In this document: positions 1-6,958 of the stretch, piece by piece | Layout: every line of letters begins with the position of its first letter | Numbering within the stretch: the first letter of the stretch is position 1 | DNA from: Chromatiaceae bacterium | GTDB taxonomy: Bacteria; Pseudomonadota; Gammaproteobacteria; Chromatiales; Chromatiaceae | Length of the DNA: 64,000 nucleotides | Direction of reading: 5' to 3' | Assembly: GCA_024235175.1 (NCBI GenBank) | Contig: JACKMX010000003.1 | Span: forward strand, 806,001-870,000 | Program-made: the position numbers and the translations under genes | Notes under the pieces: model-generated | The model's database searches: none | Told to the model about the DNA's origin: nothing | The model's input: only the letters and a program-made list of their open reading frames with translations

Positions 1-192
1 CTGGAATACAAGGTATTCTGCGATAACATTCAGGCGCTGCCGGTCCGATTCGTAAATAAAATGCTCACCGTGCAGGGTTATCGCCTTGTCCATTGCCAAC
101 TTCCACGCATTGAAGGCAAGGGCGCCCGCGATCTCCTGCAGGGACCGGTCTCTATCTTCGTTGTACCACTGGCTCTTTATGCGTATCGCCAC
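1..192 (-). CDS. Conserved hypothetical protein, truncated by window edge
   Basis: An open frame of 64 codons runs from a GTG at 192 leftward to the window edge with no stop. A GGAG ribosome site lies six bases before the GTG. The peptide opens with AIRIKSQWYNEDRDR and continues with an amphipathic, Trp/Tyr-rich, helical-looking stretch (AFNAWKLAMDK) that reads as real coding sequence, unlike the overlapping plus-strand frame at 86-295. I do not recognise the family and infer no function. It is divergent from the next gene; the 162 bases between the two starts are A+T-rich and hold a TATATATATA run near 251 and a TTGACT at 269. The C-terminus is outside the window. Confidence 0.6.
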   Translation of the reverse strand, partial: MAIRIKSQWYNEDRDRSLQEIAGALAFNAWKLAMDKAITLHGEHFIYESDRQRLNVIAEYLVFQ

Positions 193-354
193 TGCTGACT
201 CCGGTTTTTCTTGGCGGTGCAATATGTTTGGATTCTGTACGGAGCTTTCATATATATATACAGGAATATTGACTGAAAGTACCTGTGTCGAATAGTTTAG
301 TATTTTACTCAGAAAATGCCTGGCGTTAAACCCGGCAGGAAACGGTAAACAAAA

Positions 355-1401
355 GTGGAAAAGATGGCAATCGAAGAGATCTGTGCCAGCGTTCAAATGA
401 ACTGCTATATCTCTGATGCCCGCTACGGCAGCGAATATGGACTTTGCACCTATCTGATGAAAATGCGGGAGTATTTCCGGTGGGAGAGGGGGTTGGGATA
501 CACAGGCGCTATTGATAAGGACGAAGTCGGCGATTGGTTGAGCGAACGGGAGAATTTATGGAAGGGGCTGGAGGATCGCGAGTATGGCTCCATCAAGTTG
601 GACGACAACGAATTCGATCCGTTCAACAGTGAGCTGATCAACGCCGTTCTGAACCCATATGGGTTGGTCTACAGTGGTGGGATAGGGCGGTTCGGCAGAC
701 CTCATTTTTTTCTCGGTGAATTGGAACGCAGGGTCGATTATCCCGGATACTCTCTTATGGTTTCCGGACGCGAGCTTGCGCGCGACCTTACAGCTCCCCC
801 GGCGATGACCCGTAACCGCGTGATATACCTGCGGCGCGAAGCTTTGCGCCAGATGCTTTGGGAAAAGCTGGAGAGCTGGCGCTGGCATCGGCCGGACAAC
901 CCCTTGGGCAGAGCTTTCTCTTGTTATGAGTTCGATCTTGACCTTGAAGGTTCCCTGGATCGGATGACGGAAGACGAACTGGGACAGGTGCTGCTGCACG
1001 AGCAGGGTGAGTGCCTCGCAGGAGACTGGTTGGGTGAAGAGTGGAACCTTATGCTGGCGGATCTCTCCCATACCCCGGCAGAGCTGGCCGCGCGCGCCGT
1101 CAGGGATCATTTAGCCGATTGCTGGGTGACTCTTCCCGAAACGATCGAATCCGCACGCAACTCCTCGCTGCATTTCCTCGTTGGCAATCTGAATGCGATG
1201 CGCAAGACACTCTATCCCGGGTTAAGACATGCCTATGATCGATGGGTCGAGGATGCGGATAACTCTCAGCTGAAAAGCGTAACCGAGGAGGGGCTGGATC
1301 ATTGGAAAACGGTAGCCAGGGAGATGCTTGAGCTGCATGCCAAAAAGGGACGGGATGCGGCCTCTTCCATTGCGAAACTGGCTGAGAATAGTCCGCTTTA
1401 A
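355..1401 (+). CDS. Conserved hypothetical, Sfum_1244-like family
   Basis: A 348-aa soluble protein with no signal peptide or membrane segment. The N-terminal part (residues 15-60) has the pattern MNCYISDARYGSEYGLCTYL followed by an aromatic, charged stretch, which I associate with the uncharacterised Sfum_1244-type proteins found in sulfur-metabolising bacteria; this match is from memory. The rest is rich in Trp, Glu and Arg and looks helical. The start is GTG 355, with an in-frame ATG at 364 as an alternative; neither has a strong ribosome site. A weak promoter with TTGACT at 269-274 lies upstream. It is the first plus-strand gene of the hypothetical block before dsr. No catalytic motif is visible and no function is inferred. 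Confidence 0.75.
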   Translation: MEKMAIEEICASVQMNCYISDARYGSEYGLCTYLMKMREYFRWERGLGYTGAIDKDEVGDWLSERENLWKGLEDREYGSIKLDDNEFDPFNSELINAVLNPYGLVYSGGIGRFGRPHFFLGELERRVDYPGYSLMVSGRELARDLTAPPAMTRNRVIYLRREALRQMLWEKLESWRWHRPDNPLGRAFSCYEFDLDLEGSLDRMTEDELGQVLLHEQGECLAGDWLGEEWNLMLADLSHTPAELAARAVRDHLADCWVTLPETIESARNSSLHFLVGNLNAMRKTLYPGLRHAYDRWVEDADNSQLKSVTEEGLDHWKTVAREMLELHAKKGRDAASSIAKLAENSPL

Positions 1402-1449
1402 ATCCAGACGTGGAAAATTGTGGCGCCTGAGCTTTGATTGGCCAGATTG

Positions 1450-1767
1450 CTATTCGAATACCGTTCCCTGCAACTCCCCCGAATTATCGATTCTGACACG
1501 CTGTACTCCCGGAATCCGGCTGACGATATATGCTGCGCTCAATAGTGCGAGGCTCTCATTGTCGGTTTCCAACGCGGTGAGCAGCTTGTCCGCTGCCACC
1601 TGGCAACGCTGCCGAGGGCTGGGTCGTTCAATCCACTGTCGGCCGATCTGAATTCCACGATCCATGTTTTGATCGAGCCTGTCGAAAGCCTCGTCCGAAG
1701 AGGCGATAAAGCTCTCAGGAATGTTCAGGTCCATCGAGTAGTCATCGATGATTATGTTGAGTTCCAT
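1450..1767 (-). CDS. Small conserved hypothetical protein
   Basis: A 105-aa soluble acidic protein starting at ATG 1767. It has no signal peptide and no recognisable motif. The first 12 residues (MELNIIIDDYSM) and the segment IVSRIPGVQRVRIDN near residues 82-96 look like two beta strands around a helical middle part. It points away from the 1888-2289 gene, and the 120 bases between them are A+T-rich with a TAAAAT-like element near 1827. The overlapping plus-strand frame that begins at 1669 is better read as starting at 1888, which removes the clash. Function unknown. Confidence 0.6.
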   Translation of the reverse strand: MELNIIIDDYSMDLNIPESFIASSDEAFDRLDQNMDRGIQIGRQWIERPSPRQRCQVAADKLLTALETDNESLALLSAAYIVSRIPGVQRVRIDNSGELQGTVFE

Positions 1768-1887
1768 ACCGATGCAGAAAGATGCCGTTTGTACATCCGC
1801 GCATTATTATCGAATAGAGGCAGTGGTAAAATACCCCTTACGGGCGGGGTGCAGGAGGAAGGAGATGCACAATCGGGATCGGTACGC

Positions 1888-2289
1888 ATGAAAAGCCAAA
1901 TGGATTCACCGGTTTTACTGTCGATTGTGGAGATGGGGGGATACCCCGACTTCTCGTCGCTCTATCGACGTGCAGGTTACCGGCCTGAAAAAGTCCATTC
2001 GATGCGTAAAGCCCAGTCCTGGCTGAAAAGAAACAGGCCTGACCTGGTGGTCGCTGAGTTTCATTTCGATCCCGAACTGCGTGACCGGATGAGTAATCTG
2101 GAGTCTCTGATGGCTGGTCTGCAGCGTTTCGCGCCGGATGCGAAGGTGGTCGTGTTCATAGACAGGATGCATCGATCCCGCCTGGATAGCGTTAAAACCA
2201 GATATACAGTGCACGGGGCGTTGGACTACCCGATTGACGAGTCATCCCTTGAGGCGCTGCTCGAAACTATTGCCAAAGAGGGTAAATGA
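1888..2289 (+). CDS. Response-regulator-like hypothetical protein
   Basis: A 133-aa protein when read from ATG 1888. The open frame extends back to 1669, but that part overlaps the opposite-strand gene. GTG 1849 and ATG 1900 are other possible starts; a strong AGGAGG at 1854 is rather far from 1888, so the start is uncertain. The sequence alternates hydrophobic strands and helices as in a receiver fold: LLSIVEMGG near residue 8, PDLVVAEFHFDP around residue 50, AKVVVFIDRM around 85. The usual phospho-acceptor region (LVVAEF) carries no clear Asp at the expected strand end, so it may be a degenerate receiver. It overlaps the next gene by 4 bases (ATGA), which suggests translational coupling with the dioxygenase gene. 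Confidence 0.6.
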   Translation: MKSQMDSPVLLSIVEMGGYPDFSSLYRRAGYRPEKVHSMRKAQSWLKRNRPDLVVAEFHFDPELRDRMSNLESLMAGLQRFAPDAKVVVFIDRMHRSRLDSVKTRYTVHGALDYPIDESSLEALLETIAKEGK

Positions 2290-2963
2290 TGTTGTTGGAA
2301 ATAACCGGGGTGCTAAACGAAGCACAGCTCGTCAAGGTGAATGAGATTCTTGCTGGATCGGAATTTGTGGATGGAAAGCTCAGTGCGGGTATGGCTGCGC
2401 GCCAGGTGAAGGAGAATGAAGAGCTGAAAAAGGAGCCGAGAAGCATGGAACTGCTGATTCGGATTCTGATGAGCAGTCTGGCTCACAATCAGACTTTCAA
2501 CAGTGCTGTGCTCCCCTACCGCATGTCGGACCCGATATTTGCCCGCTACCAGACCGGTATGCGGTACGGTGAACATGTGGACGATGCAATCATGGGAAGA
2601 AGCGGGCCCAGACTGCGCAGCGATGTCTCCATGACGCTGTTTCTGCGTGATCCCGAGAGTTATCAGGGAGGCGAACTGTTGATACGGACCCCTTTCGGCA
2701 CCAACCAGGTCAAACTGGCAGCAGGAGATGCAGTGATCTACCCATCGTCCAGCCTGCACCGAGTCGCCGAGGTGACCGCGGGAGAGCGGATGGTGGCGCT
2801 GTTCTGGATCCAGAGCCATGTGCGTGATCCGGCCAGGCGGGAGTTGTTGTTCGAGCTAAACCAGGCGCGGGAGTCACTGCTTTCCGCAGCGCCCGATGAT
2901 CTGAGCACCAGGCTGGTGGACAGATCCTTTTCCAACCTGGTGCGTATGTGGAGCGATGTATAG
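2286..2963 (+). CDS. PiuC/YbiX-type Fe(II)/2-oxoglutarate dioxygenase
   Basis: A 225-aa cytoplasmic protein with the length and layout of the PiuC/YbiX (PKHD-type) hydroxylase family, which uses Fe(II) and 2-oxoglutarate. The iron triad is visible as H97 and D99 (in YGEHVDD) with H158 (SSSLHRVAEV), and R168 in GERMVALFW is the expected 2-oxoglutarate-binding arginine. The FARYQTGMRYGEHVD region is very typical. Family members often sit next to TonB-dependent iron receptors, but none is seen here; instead it follows a receiver-like gene by a 4-base overlap. Substrate unknown. The family call is firm, the role is not. Confidence 0.9.
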   Translation: MMLLEITGVLNEAQLVKVNEILAGSEFVDGKLSAGMAARQVKENEELKKEPRSMELLIRILMSSLAHNQTFNSAVLPYRMSDPIFARYQTGMRYGEHVDDAIMGRSGPRLRSDVSMTLFLRDPESYQGGELLIRTPFGTNQVKLAAGDAVIYPSSSLHRVAEVTAGERMVALFWIQSHVRDPARRELLFELNQARESLLSAAPDDLSTRLVDRSFSNLVRMWSDV

Positions 2964-3028
2964 GAGCCGACAAATGACAGGTGGAGGAAATACCGCTATC
3001 GGCTCAATTCATCCAACTGCACAGAGTA

Positions 3029-3352
3029 TCAATAACCGCCTTTGCGCTTAGTCTCAGGCAGCCCGGCAATTTTTCCGGCCTGCTTCGCAGGTCCCATCGG
3101 GAAGTGAGCGTAGAGCGCCTTTGCGTCGACTGTGCCCATATCGGTCCAGACATCTTTGAAATGCTTTACCATATTCCGTTCGTTGGGCTGGTTGCCATTG
3201 TTGTTGAAATATTCGTCCCGCAGATAATGAATTACGTCCCATGCTTTTTCGGATAGGGTGACGCCCTCTTTCTCAGCGATCTCTTTGGCTACTTCTTCGT
3301 TCCAATCCTCCAGATTCACCAGGTAGCCGTTACAAGTTACTTCATATGACAT
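3029..3352 (-). CDS. DsrC/TusE/RspA-family protein without C-terminal cysteines
   Basis: A 107-aa DsrC-superfamily protein. It aligns over its full length with the dsrC product at 9239-9571: both have GYLVNL.DW near the N-terminus, a helical middle, and a C-terminal arm introduced by FPMGPAKQAGKIAGLP (FPYGPGKQACRFAGLP in DsrC). Both redox cysteines of true DsrC are absent: the CysB position is Gly and the C-terminus ends in GGY rather than GCI. The only Cys is residue 7. Proteins of this kind have been grouped as RspA and proposed to be regulatory, because they cannot form the trisulfide. It lies between a dioxygenase gene and the Cas6-like gene, pointing away from dsr. It cannot be TusE, which keeps the penultimate Cys. 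Confidence 0.9.
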   Translation of the reverse strand: MSYEVTCNGYLVNLEDWNEEVAKEIAEKEGVTLSEKAWDVIHYLRDEYFNNNGNQPNERNMVKHFKDVWTDMGTVDAKALYAHFPMGPAKQAGKIAGLPETKRKGGY

Positions 3353-3508
3353 ATTTGGCCTCTCCTTATTCGATTTAAAACACTAGGGTCGATGGGTATT
3401 GCTGTCGGGTCGATTGCCGGGCATGGATTTCAGTTTCCGATCGAGAATATGTTAAAGGGGGGAAAACAAAATTAGTACTCTTCTGCCATAGGAGATTTTT
3501 AGATCCCC

Positions 3509-4168
3509 CTAAAAAGATTTCTGGGGAACAAAAATGCCGCAACCCATGGATCGATGCGGTCCGATGCCTGACTCCTGCAGTGTTACGGCATCCTGAAAAG
3601 TGAGATTTGCCACCAGCAGGCTGCGGGTTTCCAGCTTGTTTTCACCCGCACTGAGGTTAAAGGATTTACCACACAGGATTTTTTTAAAATTAACGCCCAG
3701 TGCCGCCAGCTCCTGTACCGCCCACTCAAGGAATTCCTCCTCGCCGGCGTTCTGCGGACCGGTTACATAGCGCGAATAGAGAAAGTTCGTGGTGCCAAGG
3801 TTTCGTGGTTTTGATTTCCCAACCAACATGCTGTGTCCGCCCAGATTCAGGATTTCCCCGGTGAGCGCCTGTGCAGGTTCAACTTTCTCTCTGGGTAATC
3901 GCAATACCAGTTTCACTCTGCGTGAGAGATAGAGCAGGTCGTCCGATGCCTGGGGTCTCTCCCAACCATTGCCGGAATCGGCGCCGTGGATGATGTGTAC
4001 TCCCTCGTTCGGGTCTTCGCCAAACCAGCGCAATACGCGCTGAATCTCCTGCGAAAGCTCCCATGCGTGGTCTACGGGCAGCGTGGGGCAGTCGATCTGA
4101 AACATCAGGTCGACCACTCTGTCAGGTACGACAAACTGCTGCTCGTTAACCTCTTCCTGCCAATACAT
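3509..4168 (-). CDS. Cas6/Cmx6-like RAMP-fold protein, orphan
   Basis: A 219-aa protein resembling the Cas6/Cmx6 (type I-MYXAN) family of CRISPR RNA endonucleases. It has a first ferredoxin-like half beginning VVDLMFQIDCPTLPVDHAWEL, a GVHIIHGADSGNGWERP segment, a strand LVLRLPREKV, and near the C-terminus the RAMP glycine-rich loop G-I-G-P-H-R-S-M-G-C-G (residues 201-211), which fits GxGxxxxxGxG exactly. Possible catalytic histidines are H31, H59/H62 and H205. No CRISPR array, cas1, cas2 or effector gene is in the window. The ATG lies two bases after the stop of the upstream gene, whose last codons supply the GGAG ribosome site, so the two are coupled. It may process a cellular or mobile RNA; that is inference. 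Confidence 0.8.
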   Translation of the reverse strand: MYWQEEVNEQQFVVPDRVVDLMFQIDCPTLPVDHAWELSQEIQRVLRWFGEDPNEGVHIIHGADSGNGWERPQASDDLLYLSRRVKLVLRLPREKVEPAQALTGEILNLGGHSMLVGKSKPRNLGTTNFLYSRYVTGPQNAGEEEFLEWAVQELAALGVNFKKILCGKSFNLSAGENKLETRSLLVANLTFQDAVTLQESGIGPHRSMGCGIFVPQKSF

Positions 4169-4170
4169 AA

Positions 4171-4875
4171 CTACTCCGGAATGTGCTTTCTCAGCTGATC
4201 CCTGTCAAACCACCAGGCGCCATCGGTCAAGATATCGAGAACCAGACTGAGGCGCGGCAGAAATTTTTCGGGATCGTTCAACTCCAGGCGCTCCACCCAG
4301 AAATCGAATATCTCCTGTTCTTCCACCTGGCTGTGATTCCTTGCCACCTGCCCCAGCATCTGCCGGGTGAAGAACTGCAGCTCCTCCTTCTGCTTTCCCT
4401 GGGCACGCAGTTCCACCAGGTAACCGGCGGTGGCGGCCGCCACCGCCGCACCATCTGAGCGATCGGGAGACTCATCTATAAGATGTTGCAGCATGGCAAC
4501 GCTTAAATCAGGATCTATCGGAAATGTGACCCCCAACCATATACCCTGGGCGAGCGCTTTGATCGACTCTTCCCGGTCGCACTGAAACATGATGTCGCAG
4601 GCTTCCACCGCCCGTAACCAGAGCTGGTTGGTGACTGCCTCATCCAGAACCCGACGGGCAAGGTTCCATGCCTGATCGAAAAGATTACCTTCAAGCATTG
4701 CATAGCCGCGGTCGAGGGTAAGGTGCAGCTTCTCGTCCAGGGGCGCCTCTGAGGGTAAGGCATCGATCTGCTGTTGTAGTTCGGCTATGTGCAGCTCCGT
4801 CAGTTTTTCCGAAGAAACCGTATCCGCCGCCCCTTTGCTGCTTTCGAGGTGGGTTTTAGATTGGGGATATTTCAA
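4171..4875 (-). CDS. Helical hypothetical protein coupled to the Cas6-like gene
   Basis: A 234-aa protein when started at TTG 4875, which sits five bases after an AAGGTGG ribosome site that overlaps the stop of the 58-aa gene upstream. The frame is open for another 43 codons, but that part reads the other gene's DNA in the wrong frame (low-complexity SSGSTSNPS-type peptide), so I reject it. GTG 4884 is a second choice. The product is alpha-helical and acidic with repeated A/L-rich helix pairs (YAMLEGNLFDQAWNLARRVLD, SVAMLQHLIDESP), suggesting a TPR- or HEAT-like scaffold. No catalytic motif is seen. It is coupled to genes on both sides, so the three products probably act together. Confidence 0.7.
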   Translation of the reverse strand: MKYPQSKTHLESSKGAADTVSSEKLTELHIAELQQQIDALPSEAPLDEKLHLTLDRGYAMLEGNLFDQAWNLARRVLDEAVTNQLWLRAVEACDIMFQCDREESIKALAQGIWLGVTFPIDPDLSVAMLQHLIDESPDRSDGAAVAAATAGYLVELRAQGKQKEELQFFTRQMLGQVARNHSQVEEQEIFDFWVERLELNDPEKFLPRLSLVLDILTDGAWWFDRDQLRKHIPE

Positions 4876-4885
4876 TGGATCCACC

Positions 4886-5062
4886 TTAGGTGAAAGCCGC
4901 TTCGAGGCGGTCTTCCCAATTGTCCGGTGTGTCGGAAAACTGGGGTTTGACGTCGATCCGGAAGAACATCTCCGTTTTCGACCGTTCTTTGACTTTAGCA
5001 ACAAGCGCTTCGAAGCTCTCGACCTCAGGATGTTGCATCAGCACCTCGCTCAAATAGAGCAT
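4886..5062 (-). CDS. Small 58-aa hypothetical protein
   Basis: An ATG at 5062 with a GGGAG ribosome site seven bases upstream opens a 58-codon frame ending in TAA at 4886-4888. The peptide begins MLYLSEVLMQHPEVESFEAL and ends with a strand-like EMFFRIDVKP, then PDNWEDRLEAAFT. It has no Cys and no membrane segment. The stop codon is embedded in the ribosome site of the next gene (TAAGGTGG), a classic coupled arrangement, and this supports both genes. The overlap explains why the downstream frame looks falsely longer. Family not recognised. It is the first gene of the trio that ends with the Cas6-like protein, with about 570 bases separating it from the divergent dsrA. Confidence 0.65.
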   Translation of the reverse strand: MLYLSEVLMQHPEVESFEALVAKVKERSKTEMFFRIDVKPQFSDTPDNWEDRLEAAFT

Positions 5063-5633
5063 GTCACATCTCCCGTAAAACTGAGGTTTTTCCTTGGCGC
5101 TAATCGCTGACCGAAAATCCAGGCGATCAAGAGCGCATAGCTGTCACTTTTCTGCATGGGTTAGGACAGGAAAATACCCTAGTAAACTACTCAGATTTGG
5201 TTTATTGAACACCAGTTTACATCCAATTGGCAAGATGAGTCGTACCTGTTTAATGTTGCAATGCGTCAAATAATTACAAGGCATTATCAGCTGGCTGGTC
5301 AGAAAAAACTTTCCAACTTATTGTTATATAATTGGAATTTAAAATTAAATAAATGCTATTTTCATATATAAACAATTTTTGATATATCTCTTTATGGATA
5401 GTCGGCTTTTGAGAAATCCCCCCCATTAGCGGGATATTTTGCTGCATAAGGAAATCCTAAAATGCTGCTCATGTTTTGGAGCCGGATGGGTAAGTCTGCC
5501 CATCTGAAATTAAGTGAAGGCTTGCGGATACAGGGTACCTCTTGAGCGTCACCGGCGTCGCTTCAAACTGAAACACGAAGCGATTCGTTGGCTGAAAGGG
5601 AAGCCCATGATTTAAGACCCAACGGGAGATTGA
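5063..5633. promoter_or_regulatory. Divergent control region upstream of dsrA
   Basis: About 570 bases without a credible gene separate the 58-aa gene (minus) from dsrA (plus), so it must hold the promoters of both units. A strongly A+T-rich block lies at about 5302-5395, in contrast to G+C-rich genes either side. A TATAAT occurs at 5327-5332 but has no good -35 at the right distance. A C-run followed by GCGGGAT (about 5415-5435) could form a short hairpin in the leader. I could not define the start of transcription or an operator. Confidence 0.5.
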
Positions 5634-6881
5634 ATGATGGCAAAACCGATGCACCCTACGCCGATGCTTGACCAGCTGGAGAGCGGCCCCTGGCCGAGCT
5701 TTGTGACCGGTCTCAAGCGTCTGGCCAAAGACAATGACATGATGGTCGACCTGCTGGGTCAGCTGGAGACCTCCTACGAAACCCGCAAGGGATACTGGAA
5801 AGGGGGGACCGTAGGCGTTATCGGCTATGGCGGCGGCATCATTCCCCGCTTCACCGAGCTCAAGGGCAATGACGGCAAGCCGCTCTATCCGGCGGCTGCG
5901 GAGTTTCACACGCTGCGCGTGATGCCGCCCCCGGGCATGCACTACGATACCGGCACCCTGCGCAAGTTCTGCGACATCTGGGAGAAGTACGGCTCCGGCC
6001 TGATCGCCTTCCACGGCCAGTCGGGCGACATCATGTTCCAGGGCTGCAGCACCAAGAACGTGCAGCCGGCGTTCGACGAGATCAACGAGATGGGCTTTGA
6101 TCTGGGCGGTGCCGGGCCTGCGGTGCGCACCGGCATGTCCTGCGTTGGTGCGGCGCGCTGCGAGCACTCCTGTGTCGACGAGGGGCGCACCATGCGCACG
6201 CTGGTGAACAATGCGCTGGACGACATGCACCGCCCGGCGTTGCCGTACAAATTCAAGTACAAGGTATCCGGCTGCCCCAACGACTGCATGAACTCGGTGC
6301 AGCGCGCCGACCTGGCGACTATCGGCACCTGGCGCGACGACATGAAGGTGGATCAGGAAGAGGTGGTGAAGTTCGTCGCGGCCAAAGGGCGCAAGTATGT
6401 GATCGACAATGTGATCACGCGCTGTCCGACACAGGCGCTGTCGCTGAATGACGACGACACGCTGGAGGTGGACAACGGCAACTGCGTGCGCTGCATGCAC
6501 TGCATCAATGTGATGACCAAGGCGCTGTCGCCAGGGGACGACAAGGGAGTGACGCTGCTGTGCGGCGGCAAGCGCACGCTGAAGATCGGCGATCTGATGG
6601 GCACCGTGATCGTGCCGTTTCACAAGCTGGAGACGGATGAGGATTTCGAATGGCTGGAGGAGCTGGCCACCGAGATTCTGGATTTCTTTGCCGAGAATGC
6701 GCTGGAGCACGAGCGTACCGGGGAGATGATCGAGCGTATCGGCCTGACCAACTTCCTGGAGGGTGTTGGCCTTGAGATCGATCCCAATATGATCAGCCGG
6801 CCGCGCATGAATCCTTACTTCCGCTCCGATGACTGGGACAGCGAAGCGGCAAAATGGGAAGAGCAGATAGCCGCCCGGTAA
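5634..6881 (+). CDS. dsrA: Reverse-type dissimilatory sulfite reductase, alpha subunit
   Basis: A 415-aa cytoplasmic subunit of siroheme sulfite reductase, which in sulfur oxidisers releases sulfite from DsrC-bound sulfur. The siroheme/[4Fe-4S] ligands are visible as C170-x5-C176 (SCVGAARC) and C214-x3-C218 (SGCPNDC). A ferredoxin domain follows with C264 and the triad C284, C287, C290. The YGGGIIPRF segment near residues 65-73 and overall length are typical. The start is ATG 5634 or the adjacent ATG 5637, after GGGAG. It is the first gene of the operon, 77 bases before dsrB. The gene order dsrABEFHCMKLJOP and presence of dsrEFH and dsrL mark the oxidative rather than the sulfate-reducing type. 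Confidence 0.98.
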   Translation: MMAKPMHPTPMLDQLESGPWPSFVTGLKRLAKDNDMMVDLLGQLETSYETRKGYWKGGTVGVIGYGGGIIPRFTELKGNDGKPLYPAAAEFHTLRVMPPPGMHYDTGTLRKFCDIWEKYGSGLIAFHGQSGDIMFQGCSTKNVQPAFDEINEMGFDLGGAGPAVRTGMSCVGAARCEHSCVDEGRTMRTLVNNALDDMHRPALPYKFKYKVSGCPNDCMNSVQRADLATIGTWRDDMKVDQEEVVKFVAAKGRKYVIDNVITRCPTQALSLNDDDTLEVDNGNCVRCMHCINVMTKALSPGDDKGVTLLCGGKRTLKIGDLMGTVIVPFHKLETDEDFEWLEELATEILDFFAENALEHERTGEMIERIGLTNFLEGVGLEIDPNMISRPRMNPYFRSDDWDSEAAKWEEQIAAR

Positions 6882-6958
6882 CCGTCCGGGGGCGCGGCCC
6901 CACAGAGCGGGCCGCATCTCAATAAAATAGAGTCATATTTGAGTTTTTGGAGGTAACA

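Noticed and set aside
86..295. 69-codon plus-strand frame at the left edge
   Set aside because: It overlaps the better-supported minus-strand frame that has a ribosome site and protein-like sequence.
4876..5004. N-terminal extension or frameshift of the 234-aa protein
   Set aside because: The extension is the wrong frame of the 58-aa gene; a TTG start with a good ribosome site explains the data without a frameshift.
3353..5633. CRISPR array near the Cas6-like gene
   Set aside because: No regularly spaced repeats are seen on either side or elsewhere in the window.
5469..6917. 482-codon open frame opposite dsrA
   Set aside because: It lies wholly antisense to a firmly assigned gene and reflects G+C-rich codon bias; its peptide is His/Arg/Val-rich without domains.
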